From Rhodanobacter denitrificans (lineage in GTDB: Bacteria > Pseudomonadota > Gammaproteobacteria > Xanthomonadales > Rhodanobacteraceae): 64,000 bases of DNA. This document shows, piece by piece, positions 42,990 through 51,583 of this stretch. Positions within the stretch are counted from its first letter, which is position 1, and every line of letters starts with the position of its first letter. The position numbers and the translations under genes are program-made. The stretch lies in the NCBI GenBank assembly GCA_017848855.1, contig JAFIHF010000036.1:1-64000 (forward strand), in the 5' to 3' direction. The notes below the pieces were generated by a model, which was not told where the DNA came from, did no database searches, and saw only the letters and a list, made by a program, of their open reading frames with translations.

Positions 42990-44345
42990 TCAGCGAACGC
43001 CCGAACCCGCCAGCGACGCCGGCGACCAGTCGCGATCCGAGCGCGGCTTCGTGTAGCGGATGCCGCCGGTTTCGCCGGAGAAGGCGGTCAGCGAATACGA
43101 ACCCTCGATGAGGTCGTAGAGGCCGTGCAGGTCGGCTTCCGGCGCCGGCACGTCGTAGGCCGGCGTGATGTAGGCAAAACCCGCGCGGTACAGCTGCCCG
43201 CGTGCGTCGTACTCGTCGGACGCCACCGCCGCCCAGCTGTCCTCGTCGAGGTAGAACGTGCGCTTGCTGTAGATGTGGCGCTTGCCCGGCAGCAGGCTGG
43301 CCTCGACCACCCACACGCGGTGCAATTCCCAGCGCACGTCGTCGGGGTTGAGGTAGTGCGGCTGCAGCAGGTCGGCGGCCTTCGAGCCGTAGGCCATCTT
43401 GTAGTCGTTGTACGGAACGTAGATTTCCTTCTTGCCCACCAGCTTGAAGTCGTAGCGGTTCATCGAGCCGTTGAACAGGAACACGTCGTCGAAGGTGGAG
43501 GCGCCGCCCGTGCCCGGGTTGGGCGTGTCGAAGGCGAGATCCGGCGCCACCTTCACCCGGCGCTGGCCCGGCAGGTACTGCCACGCCTTGCGGTCGCTCT
43601 TGCTGTAGTTGAGCGGGTCGATGATCTGCAAGGCTTCGCCGGCGCGGCGCGCCGGGCCGGTATAGGTCAGCCGCTGCTCCCAGTACGCTTCCGCGTCCGG
43701 CTTGGCGGTATCCCAGTACGGGTATTCCTCGACCGCGTCGCCTTCGGTGGCCAGCGCGGCGTGGCCCGAGGCGTCGACGTTGTAGTTGCGGTACTTGGTG
43801 GCGTAGGCCACGCCGTTGAAGCGCACCAGGTGGTTCCACATCGCCTCGAAGCCGGTCGCCGGGATCGGGAACGGGAAGCCCGCATGGCAGCCGCTCACCG
43901 AACGGCCGCCGTCGGAGGTCTTCGCGTCCACCGCGCACTTGGCGGTGTTCTCGACCACGAACTGCGGGAACGCCGCGGAGCGGTGGGTCGGATACACGTC
44001 GATGCGGTAGCCGGGGTACTTCTTCAGCAGGGCCTTGCTGCCCTCGGTCAGTTTGGCCGCGTACTTGTCCATGTTCCTGGCGTCGATCACCAGCACCGGC
44101 TTTTCGCCGGCGAACGGATCCGGGCGGACGCCGCTGCCCGCCTTGAAGCCGGCGGGCGCGCTGGCGAGGCCGCCCTTGTAGGCGGGGATGGCGCCATCGG
44201 CGCTGCCGGCCATCTCCGCGCCGACGCCGGTGAGCGTGGTGCCGAGCTTCTTCGCCGCCTGGGGCGAAACACCGGCATGGCCCACCCCGGCGATCAGGAG
44301 GGCAAGGGTTCCGGCGATCAGGCTTTTGCGGAATTGCATGCGCAT
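42990..44345 (-). CDS. DUF1329 exported protein
   Basis: The 451-residue protein has a signal peptide (FRKSLIAGTLALLIAGVGHA) and the DUF1329 body: GAEMAGSADGAIPAYKGGL, ATGFEAMWNHLVRFNGVAYA, RAWQYLPGQRRVKVAPDLAF in similar wording, DDVFLFNGSMNRYDFKLVG and RHIYSKRTFYLDEDSWAAV. It resembles LolB/outer-membrane lipoprotein-sorting folds in the family literature. I start it at 44345, where GAGG lies 6 bases before the ATG; ATGs at 44339 and 44351 are close alternatives. DUF1329 genes usually adjoin DUF1302; here DUF1302 is 10 kb away on the other strand. Confidence 0.87.
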   Translation of the reverse strand: MRMQFRKSLIAGTLALLIAGVGHAGVSPQAAKKLGTTLTGVGAEMAGSADGAIPAYKGGLASAPAGFKAGSGVRPDPFAGEKPVLVIDARNMDKYAAKLTEGSKALLKKYPGYRIDVYPTHRSAAFPQFVVENTAKCAVDAKTSDGGRSVSGCHAGFPFPIPATGFEAMWNHLVRFNGVAYATKYRNYNVDASGHAALATEGDAVEEYPYWDTAKPDAEAYWEQRLTYTGPARRAGEALQIIDPLNYSKSDRKAWQYLPGQRRVKVAPDLAFDTPNPGTGGASTFDDVFLFNGSMNRYDFKLVGKKEIYVPYNDYKMAYGSKAADLLQPHYLNPDDVRWELHRVWVVEASLLPGKRHIYSKRTFYLDEDSWAAVASDEYDARGQLYRAGFAYITPAYDVPAPEADLHGLYDLIEGSYSLTAFSGETGGIRYTKPRSDRDWSPASLAGSGVR

Positions 44346-44508
44346 ACTCATCCTCACAATGGTGATGCCAATGGCGGTGGCGGCTCCCGCCGTACCCCGC
44401 CTTGCGGCCAGGGACGCGCGAAAGCGGTCGATACCCATTGTCGGCAGCGGCGGCAACCGCACCCCCCCCAAAACGTCGGGGGAGGGGTCAACCGGACGGT
44501 GTGAGGGG

Positions 44509-47196
44509 TTACTCCAGCCCCTGGATCAGGCCGAGCAGTTGCGCGCGGTGCACGACGTGCCGGCGCGTGCCCACGCCGAATTTGCTGAACAGGTTCTTGA
44601 TGTGCCACTTCACAGTGGCTTCGCCCACGGCCATGGCCTGGGCGATCTCCTTGTTCGACAGGTTGCGCGCGAGGAATTCCAGCACCTCGCGCTCCTTCGG
44701 CGTCAGCACCATGCTCGGCACCACGCGCAGGCCGCCCTGGCGCTGCTCCGCCGGCGGCGGCACCACCCGCGACGGCGCGGCGGTGCCCGCCGCGGATTCG
44801 CCGCCCGCCTCCTCCATCACCCGGTACGCCCAGTCGGTGAGCATGGGGTGGGTGTCGGTGAAGATGCGCACGAAGCCGTAGGTGCGGGCCAGGCTCATGG
44901 CTTCGACGATGAGCGCGCGGCCGTCCTCGCCGTTGCGTTCCAGCGCGTAGGCGCGCAGCGCCATGCACTCGATGCGGAACCGCCCCAGCCTGGCCTGCCC
45001 GGCCATCGGCGCGGCGCGCGCCACCGCTTCGAGCACGCCGGGCCAGTCCTGCGCCGCCATCGCGGCATAGGCATGCACCATCGCGCTCACCAGTTCCACG
45101 TTGCGCCGCCACAGCGGCCCGCGGTGGGGGCTTTCGCTGGCCACCAGCTCGTCGATGCGGGCGATCAGCGCCGCGCAGGTTTCGCGGCGGAAACGGCTGG
45201 CGTGCAAGCGCACCTGCTCGCCGAGGCTGGCGATGCACAGGCGCGGCAGGCGCCGCGCCATGCCGATCGCGTACGCCGACTCCAGCATGTCCAGCGCGCG
45301 ATGTTCCTCGCCCTGCGCCACCGCCACGCGCGTCGCGGTGCGGTAGCCCACCAGGATCGCCTCCGGTGCGCCCACCCGCTCCAGCACGTCCAGCCGGTTG
45401 GCCAAAAGGGCCAGCGCTTCGTCCAGGTGGTCGCGTTCGTAGGCGATCGAGGCCAGCAGGGCCGCAAACATGCACGACAGGGGATGGCGGCGCCCGAACT
45501 TCGCATCCATCGCGGCCAGCGACGCACGCAGGCCCTCCTCGGCGAGCAGCAGCTGGCCCTCCCACGCGAAGCTCAGGCCGACGATGAACTCGCGCCAGCG
45601 CAGCGAGGATTCGGGCTCCCGCGCCGGTTCCGCGCTGGCCGTGCCACAGAGCCGGCGCGCTTCCGCCGGGTCGCCCTGCAACAGGGCCAGCATGGCCAGG
45701 CGGTTGACGTGCATGCGCTGGAAGCGCGGCTCGCCGGCCAGCGGGGCATCCTTCCACGGCGCCAGCATGGCGGCGCAGCGGTCGGGATCGTCGGCGTAGT
45801 AGGCGGCGCCACTGGCGATCAGCACGCACTCGTAGCGCAGCGCGAGGCTGACGTCGGGCCGCGCGAGGATCAGCCCGACCAGGCGCTCGGCCTCCTCGTG
45901 GCGTTCGCTCACCGCCAGCGCCCACGCGGCCGCCAGGCGCAGCTGCGGGTGCTGGTCCAGCACCGACTCGGGGAACACGTCGAGCCATTCGCGCATGGTG
46001 CCCACGTGGCCCTGGATCACCGCCTCGTACAGGCCCCGCTGCGCCAGCTCGACCGCCGCGTCTTCGCGGCCCGCCGCGCGCGCGTGGCGCGCCGCCTGGG
46101 TGAGCATGCCGTGCGCGGCCAGCCAGTCCTGCGCGCGGCCGTGCAAGTCGGCCTGCTCCGGCGCGGGCAGCTCGGCGAGGCGCTGACGCAGCGCGTCCAG
46201 GGCAAGCAGGTGCAGGCGGGACCACTCCGAGTCCTCGCCGATCACGAAGATCGGCGTCTCGCGCGCCAGCCGGGCCAGCCGCTGCGGCGCCTCCATGTCG
46301 CCGGTCAGGGCGATACACAGGTCAGGATGCAACTGGTCCACCACCGCCACGCGGGTGAGGAAGCTCACGTCCTCCGGCGCCAGCTTGGCGGTGAGCGCCT
46401 CCACCAGCTGGTTGCGCGAATCGGGCGAGTGCGGGCCCACCAGGCTGCGCAGGTCGCTGCCCCGCTCCATCGCGGCAAGCACGAGCTGCAGACCGAGCGG
46501 CCAGCCTTCGGTCATTTCATGCAGCCGCGCGCAGGTATCCGCATCGGCCTTGGCGCCGATGCGGTTGCGCACCAGGTCGATGGTTTCCTCCAGCGTGAAG
46601 CGCAGCGTTTCCACGCCCACGGAAGTGCACAGGCCGTAGGCGCGCAGGTCCGCCTCCATCGGCTCGAGCTCGCCGCGCCCGGCCGCCACCACGCGCAGGT
46701 TCGGCGGCGCGTTGTGCAGCAGGTAGTTCAGCGCGGCCAGGCTGTGCGGATGCAGGCGCTCGGCCTCGTCGATCATCAGCACCAGCGACAACGGCGCCTG
46801 CGCCACTTCGCTCAGCCACGCGGTGACGCCTTCGTACTCGCCGAAGGTCACCGCCGCGCTTTCCAGCAGGGTCGCGCCGAACTGTGGCCGGCCGCAGCCG
46901 GTGCGCACCGCCAGCACCAGGCTGTGCAGCATGCGCTGCGGATCGGGGCTGCCGTCGGCCGAGATCCAGGCCACCGCCCAGCCGCGCGCCAGGTATTCGT
47001 GGCGCCACTGCGCGAGCAGCGAGGTCTTGCCGAAGCCGCCCGGCGCCTGCACCAGGATGAACGGGCGGTCGCGGAACTGTTCGTCGTCCAGCCGCAGCCG
47101 CGGCCGCAGCAGCAGGTTGCGCGGCGCCCGCGGCGGCGTGGTCTTCAGCACGAGTTCGGCGATGGCGGGCGCTGCCCCGCCGGGCGTGAGTGCCAT
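44509..47196 (-). CDS. MalT-like LuxR-family regulator
   Basis: The 895-residue protein is a large ATP-binding transcription activator (LAL/MalT type). An N-terminal P-loop is seen at FILVQAPGGFGKTSLLAQWR, with a Walker B-like VLMIDEAERLHP further on. A long TPR-like middle follows, and the C-terminal LuxR helix-turn-helix is LTPKEREVLEFLARNLSNKEIAQAM, then EATVKWHIKNLFSKF. It starts at the ATG at 47196 (a TTG one codon earlier is not needed). It lies back to back with the UspA-hemerythrin gene and between the two arms of the cluster, so it probably controls both. The inducer is unknown. Confidence 0.9.
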   Translation of the reverse strand: MALTPGGAAPAIAELVLKTTPPRAPRNLLLRPRLRLDDEQFRDRPFILVQAPGGFGKTSLLAQWRHEYLARGWAVAWISADGSPDPQRMLHSLVLAVRTGCGRPQFGATLLESAAVTFGEYEGVTAWLSEVAQAPLSLVLMIDEAERLHPHSLAALNYLLHNAPPNLRVVAAGRGELEPMEADLRAYGLCTSVGVETLRFTLEETIDLVRNRIGAKADADTCARLHEMTEGWPLGLQLVLAAMERGSDLRSLVGPHSPDSRNQLVEALTAKLAPEDVSFLTRVAVVDQLHPDLCIALTGDMEAPQRLARLARETPIFVIGEDSEWSRLHLLALDALRQRLAELPAPEQADLHGRAQDWLAAHGMLTQAARHARAAGREDAAVELAQRGLYEAVIQGHVGTMREWLDVFPESVLDQHPQLRLAAAWALAVSERHEEAERLVGLILARPDVSLALRYECVLIASGAAYYADDPDRCAAMLAPWKDAPLAGEPRFQRMHVNRLAMLALLQGDPAEARRLCGTASAEPAREPESSLRWREFIVGLSFAWEGQLLLAEEGLRASLAAMDAKFGRRHPLSCMFAALLASIAYERDHLDEALALLANRLDVLERVGAPEAILVGYRTATRVAVAQGEEHRALDMLESAYAIGMARRLPRLCIASLGEQVRLHASRFRRETCAALIARIDELVASESPHRGPLWRRNVELVSAMVHAYAAMAAQDWPGVLEAVARAAPMAGQARLGRFRIECMALRAYALERNGEDGRALIVEAMSLARTYGFVRIFTDTHPMLTDWAYRVMEEAGGESAAGTAAPSRVVPPPAEQRQGGLRVVPSMVLTPKEREVLEFLARNLSNKEIAQAMAVGEATVKWHIKNLFSKFGVGTRRHVVHRAQLLGLIQGLE

Positions 47197-47224
47197 CAAA
47201 CGATTCCGGTTGGCCTGACGCTTT

Positions 47225-47303
47225 GCCGAACGGACGAGGCGGCGCCGCGGTCCGTGCGCACCCCGCGAACACCGTTCGGCGATGCGCGTTCGGGGGCATT
47301 GTA
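47225..47303. promoter_or_regulatory. Divergent regulatory region of the LuxR-type gene
   Basis: The 362-base gap between the regulator and the Usp gene carries GCCGAACGG (47225-47233) and CCGTTCGGC (47272-47280), a perfect 9-base inverted repeat 38 bases apart. A minus-strand TACAAT (47298-47303) upstream of it is a possible -10 for the regulator. The rest of the gap is C-rich and has no gene. Function as an operator is inference. Confidence 0.4.
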
Positions 47304-47558
47304 GTCACGCCGAATCCGCCATGGACACACGCCCCCTCCCCGCCCCGCATGCCCCCTCCTTGCCGGGGGGGGCTGCGGCCAGCGCACGTATCTAGCCTTG
47401 CTGCCGTGACGACACAGGTCCGGCGTTTCCGCCGCTTGGCGGCCACGGTCGAGTTGGAGGAAAGTTCCATTCGGCAGGGGCGGCGTCCCGGCGACGATCC
47501 TCCGCATGCGGAGGCGCTGCGCCCGGTGTCACGGGTAGCACCCCTGTCTGGAGCCTGC

Positions 47559-48533
47559 ATGTACCGCCACCTGCTCGTCCCGCTCGACGACAACGACCTC
47601 GCGATCGAAACGGTCGGCAAGGCGGTGAACCTCGCGCGCACGCTGGGAGCGCGGGTCAGCTTCGTGCACGTGCACGATGGCCGGGCCGCGCCCGTCGATG
47701 GCGCTGCCGACACGCGGCACGAGCGCGCCGACGCGCTGCTGGCCAAGGCCGAAGCCGTGGCGCGCGCGCTGGGCGTGCCCTGCGACGCCGCCGTGCTCGA
47801 CGGCGATGCGCCGCACGCGGCGATCCTCGCCGCGGCGCGCAAGGGCGGCTGCGACCTCATCTTCATGGCGCCGCGCGGCCAGCGCGCCGAACGCGGCGCG
47901 GCACTCGGCGCGCAGACGGCCCACGTGCTGGCGGGCGGCGAGCTGCCGGTGCTGGTCACCTCGGCGCGGAACGCGGGCCAGGCGCATCCGATGGTCGAGA
48001 GCCTGCGCGACGAGCATCGCGCGCTCGCCGCCGTGCTGCACGCCTGGCAGCACCTGCTGCACCACGGCGATCCGTCGAGTGCGGCGGACGTGGAACTGAT
48101 GCGCGCGATGGCGCGCTACGTCGTCGAGTTTCCGCTGACCCTGCATCACCCGGTGGAGCGCGATCTGCTGTTCACCGTGCTGCGCGGGCGCACCGCCGTG
48201 GTCAACGCCGAGCTGGACGAACTGGAACGCCAGCACGAACGCGAGCGCACGCTGGCCGAAGCGCTGGGCGAGCAGGTGGAACGCTACGCCCGGCACGAGA
48301 TCACGCTCGCGCAGCTGCGCGACACCGTCGACGGCTACGCGCATTTCATGTGGGAACACATGGGCCGCGTCGAGGGCGTGATCCTGCCGGTCGCCCAGCG
48401 CTGCCTCACCGAAACCGACTGGAACGCCATCCACGCGGCAGCCACCCGGCCCGGCGGCGCCCGCGCCAACGGCGAGGCCGCGGCGGCCTGCCGGCAACTG
48501 TTCGCGCGCATGGCGCATCCTGCGCCGCAATGA
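47559..48533 (+). CDS. UspA - hemerythrin-like fusion protein
   Basis: The 324-residue protein joins two domains. Residues 1-145 are a universal stress protein fold (MYRHLLVPLDDNDLAIETVG, CDLIFMAPRGQR with a G-x2-G-like loop, ELPVLVTS). Residues from about 150 form a hemerythrin-type four-helix bundle (SLRDEHRALAAVLHAWQHLL, FPLTLHHPVERDLLFTVL, FMWEHMGRVEGVILPVAQRC), whose histidines and glutamates could bind a di-iron centre. Oxygen or redox sensing is plausible, not shown. TCTGGAGCCTGC before the ATG at 47559 decides the start; the frame is open further upstream. It leads the rightward arm of the cluster. Confidence 0.85.
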   Translation: MYRHLLVPLDDNDLAIETVGKAVNLARTLGARVSFVHVHDGRAAPVDGAADTRHERADALLAKAEAVARALGVPCDAAVLDGDAPHAAILAAARKGGCDLIFMAPRGQRAERGAALGAQTAHVLAGGELPVLVTSARNAGQAHPMVESLRDEHRALAAVLHAWQHLLHHGDPSSAADVELMRAMARYVVEFPLTLHHPVERDLLFTVLRGRTAVVNAELDELERQHERERTLAEALGEQVERYARHEITLAQLRDTVDGYAHFMWEHMGRVEGVILPVAQRCLTETDWNAIHAAATRPGGARANGEAAAACRQLFARMAHPAPQ

Positions 48534-48573
48534 ACCACGCAACCGCAGCGCCCTGAACCTTAGGAGACCTCGT

Positions 48574-49554
48574 TTGGAACACGCGATCCGCTTTCATGAA
48601 ACCGGCAGCCCCGACGTGCTGCGCTACGAGGAAGTCCAAGTCGGCGCGCCCGGCCAGGGCGAGGTGCGCCTGCGCCATCAGGCCGTGGGGCTCAACTTCG
48701 CGGACACCTATTTCCGCAACGGCACCTATCCGATCCCGCTGCCGAACGGCATCGGCGTCGAGGCCGCCGGCGTGGTCGAGGCCGTCGGCCCGGGCGTGAC
48801 CAACGTCGCGGTGGGCGACCGCGTCACCTACACCGGCTTCATCAACACCCTGGGCGCCTACAGCACCGCGCGGCTGGTGCCGGCGGCGCCGCTGATCCGG
48901 CTGCCCGACGCGATCGCCTGCGACACCGCGGCGGCGATGACCATGCGCGGCCTCACCTCGGCCTACCTGATGCGCCGCATCCATCCATTCCAGGCCGGCG
49001 ACACGATCCTGCTGCACGCCGCCGCCGGCGGCGTGGGCCTGATCGTGTCGCAATGGGCCAAGCTGCTCGGCCTGCGCGTGATCGGCACGGTGTCGACCGC
49101 GGAGAAGGCCGCGGTGGCGCGCGCGCACGGCTGCGACGAGACCATCGACTCCAGCCGCGAGGACATCGCCGCGCGGGCGCGCGAACTGACCGACGGCAAG
49201 GGCGTCGCCGTGGTGTTCGACTCGGTGGGCCGGAGCACGTTCAACGCCTCGCTCGACTCGCTGCGCCGGCGCGGGCTGATGGTCTGCGTGGGCACCGCCT
49301 CCGGCACCATCCCGCCGTTCGACCCGCAACTGCTCGCGATGAAGGGCTCGCTGTACCTGACCCGCCCCGCGCTGGCCGACTACATCGCCGACCCGGCCGA
49401 GAAAGCCGCGCTCGCGCAGGAGCTGTTCGACCACGTGGCAGCCGGCCGCATCCGCATCGAGATCAACCAGCGCTATGCGCTCCAGGACGCGGCGCAGGCG
49501 CACCGCGACCTCGAGGCGCGCAAGACCACCGGCTCGTCCATCTTCGTCATCTGA
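48574..49554 (+). CDS. Quinone oxidoreductase (QorA-like, MDR family)
   Basis: The 326-residue zinc-less medium-chain reductase uses NADPH to reduce quinones. Motifs are VGLNFADTYFRNGTYPIPLP, IGVEAAGVVEAVGPGVTNVA, the nucleotide loop ILLHAAAGGVGLIVSQWAKL and GRIRIEINQRYALQDAAQAH. It starts at a TTG (48574) with TAGGAG 7 bases before. It is 40 bases after the Usp-hemerythrin gene and 8 bases before the dioxygenase, so it is in the operon. The substrate in this pathway is unknown. Confidence 0.9.
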   Translation: MEHAIRFHETGSPDVLRYEEVQVGAPGQGEVRLRHQAVGLNFADTYFRNGTYPIPLPNGIGVEAAGVVEAVGPGVTNVAVGDRVTYTGFINTLGAYSTARLVPAAPLIRLPDAIACDTAAAMTMRGLTSAYLMRRIHPFQAGDTILLHAAAGGVGLIVSQWAKLLGLRVIGTVSTAEKAAVARAHGCDETIDSSREDIAARARELTDGKGVAVVFDSVGRSTFNASLDSLRRRGLMVCVGTASGTIPPFDPQLLAMKGSLYLTRPALADYIADPAEKAALAQELFDHVAAGRIRIEINQRYALQDAAQAHRDLEARKTTGSSIFVI

Positions 49555-49562
49555 GGCCACCC

Positions 49563-50411
49563 ATGCGCATCGAGCAACTGACCTGCAACATCGGCGCCGA
49601 ACTGTTCGACGTGAACCTCGCCGACGCCGTCCACGACGACGACTTGTTCGCCGAGATCAAGGCGGCGCTGCTCAAGCACCGCGTGCTGTTCCTGCGCAAC
49701 CAGGACATCAGCCGCCCGGACCATGTCGCGTTCGCGCGCCGCTTCGGCGAGCTGGAAGACCACCCGGTCGCCCCCAGCCACCCGGACGCGCCGGGGCTGG
49801 TGCAGATCTACAAGACGCCCGACACGCCGATCGACCGCTACGAGAACGCCTGGCACACCGACGCCACCTGGCGCGACAAGCCGCCGATGGGCTGCGTGCT
49901 GCGCTGCGTGGAATGCCCGCCGGTGGGCGGCGACACCATGTGGGCGAACATGGTGGCCGCCTACGAGATGCTGCCCGCGCACATCAAGACGCAGATCGCC
50001 GGCCTGCGCGCGCGCCACAGCATCGAAGCCACGTTCGGCGCCGCGATGCCGACCGAGCGCCGCCTCGCGCTGAAGGCGCAATTCCCGGACGCCGAGCACC
50101 CGGTGGTGCGCACGCACCCGGAGACCGGCGAGAAGGTGCTGTTCGTCAACGCGTTCACCACGCACTTCACGAACTTCCACACCAAGGACAACGTGCACTT
50201 CGGCCAAGACTACAACCCGGGCGCGAGCCTCTTGCTCAACTACCTGGTCAGCCAGGCCTTCATCCCCGAGTTCCAGGTGCGCTGGCGCTGGAGCCCGAAC
50301 AGCATCGCGATCTGGGACAACCGCTCCACCCAGCACTACGCGGTGATGGATTACCCGCCCTGCCACCGGAAGATGGAGCGCGCCGGCATCGTCGGCGACG
50401 CCACGTTCTGA
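49563..50411 (+). CDS. TauD/TfdA-family Fe(II)/2-oxoglutarate dioxygenase
   Basis: The 282-residue enzyme hydroxylates its substrate with 2-oxoglutarate and O2. The iron triad is complete: His98 and Asp100 in AWHTDATWRD and His258 in STQHYAVMDY. FLRNQDISRPDHVAFARRFG and WSPNSIAIWDNRSTQHYAV are typical of the TauD/TfdA group. Members cleave taurine, alkyl sulfates, phenoxyacids or hydroxylate carboxylates such as gamma-butyrobetaine; the substrate here cannot be told. It is tightly packed with Qor (8 bases) and the BKACE enzyme (37 bases). Confidence 0.9.
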   Translation: MRIEQLTCNIGAELFDVNLADAVHDDDLFAEIKAALLKHRVLFLRNQDISRPDHVAFARRFGELEDHPVAPSHPDAPGLVQIYKTPDTPIDRYENAWHTDATWRDKPPMGCVLRCVECPPVGGDTMWANMVAAYEMLPAHIKTQIAGLRARHSIEATFGAAMPTERRLALKAQFPDAEHPVVRTHPETGEKVLFVNAFTTHFTNFHTKDNVHFGQDYNPGASLLLNYLVSQAFIPEFQVRWRWSPNSIAIWDNRSTQHYAVMDYPPCHRKMERAGIVGDATF

Positions 50412-50448
50412 ACCGAATCCCCCCACGCAGATCAACAGGACAAAGCCC

Positions 50449-51504
50449 ATGAACTTCCTCGACGGTTCGCTGTTCCCCGAAAACCAGGACAAGCTGGTCA
50501 TCACCGCCGCGCCCTACGGCCCCGAGTGGATCCCCTCGGATTTCCCGGAGGACATCCCCGTCTCGATGGAGGCGCAGGTGCAGAAGGCGGTCGATTGCTA
50601 CAACGCCGGCGCCAGCGTGCTGCACCTGCATGTGCGCGAGCTGGACGGCAAGGGCTCCAAGCGCCTGTCCATGTTCAACGAGCTGATCGCCGGCGTGCGC
50701 AAGGCGGTGCCGGACATGGTGATCCAGGTCGGCGGCTCGATCTCGTTCGCGCCCGAGTCCGACGGCGCCAGCGCGAAGTGGCTGAAGGATGACACCCGCC
50801 ACATGCTGGCCGAGCTCGATCCCAAGCCGGACCAGGTCACCGTCACCGTCAACACCACGCAGATGAACGTGGTCGAGCAGATGGAGTTCGCGGACATCGC
50901 CGGCACCTCGCTGGCCGAGCCGCAGACCTACCAGGCCTACCGCGAGATGATCGTGCCCTCCGGCCCCGGCTTCATCGAGGAGCACATCAAGCGCCTCACC
51001 GCCGCCGGCATCCAGAGCGCGTTCCAGTTCTACAACATCAACAGCTACGAGACGGTGGAACGGCTGATCCGCCGCGGCGTCTACAAGGGCCCGCTGGTGA
51101 TGAACTGGGTGGCGATCGGCGGCGGCATGGACGCGCCGAACATCTACAACCTGGCGAACTTCGTGCGCGCGATCCCCGACGGCGCGATGCTCACGGTGGA
51201 AAGCAGCATGCGCAACGTGCTGCCGATCAACATGATCGGCATGGCGATGGGCCTGCACGTGCGCTGCGGCATCGAGGACAACCTGTGGAACCAGTCGCGC
51301 ACCGCGAAGATGACCACGGTGCAGCAGATCGAGCAGCTGGTGCGCATCGCGCGCGAGTTCGGCCGCGACGTCGCCTCGGGCAAGGAGGCGCGCGAGATCC
51401 TGCGCATCGGCGTGTTCTACGACACCATCGAGGAGACGCTGGCGGCGAACGGCTTCTCGCCGAACCGCAAGCCGGCGAAGCTGGGGCTGGCGGACGCGGC
51501 CTGA
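50449..51504 (+). CDS. BKACE-family 3-keto acid cleavage enzyme
   Basis: The 351-residue protein belongs to the beta-keto acid cleavage family (DUF849), zinc enzymes that split a beta-keto acid with acetyl-CoA into acetoacetate and a new CoA ester. AGASVLHLHVRELDGKGSKR carries the metal-binding H-x-H, with further family text in VIQVGGSISFAPES and GLHVRCGIEDNLWNQS. Carnitine and lysine catabolism use relatives. This implies that a beta-keto acid, or its acyl chain, is an intermediate of the pathway. An ACAGGACAAAGCCC ribosome site precedes the ATG. Confidence 0.9.
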   Translation: MNFLDGSLFPENQDKLVITAAPYGPEWIPSDFPEDIPVSMEAQVQKAVDCYNAGASVLHLHVRELDGKGSKRLSMFNELIAGVRKAVPDMVIQVGGSISFAPESDGASAKWLKDDTRHMLAELDPKPDQVTVTVNTTQMNVVEQMEFADIAGTSLAEPQTYQAYREMIVPSGPGFIEEHIKRLTAAGIQSAFQFYNINSYETVERLIRRGVYKGPLVMNWVAIGGGMDAPNIYNLANFVRAIPDGAMLTVESSMRNVLPINMIGMAMGLHVRCGIEDNLWNQSRTAKMTTVQQIEQLVRIAREFGRDVASGKEAREILRIGVFYDTIEETLAANGFSPNRKPAKLGLADAA

Positions 51505-51583
51505 GCCGCAACGATCGAGCGGCGGGGCGCCACGGGGCCTCGCCGTTCGAACCGCACCACCGCGGGCGAGGAGACCGTTCCGA

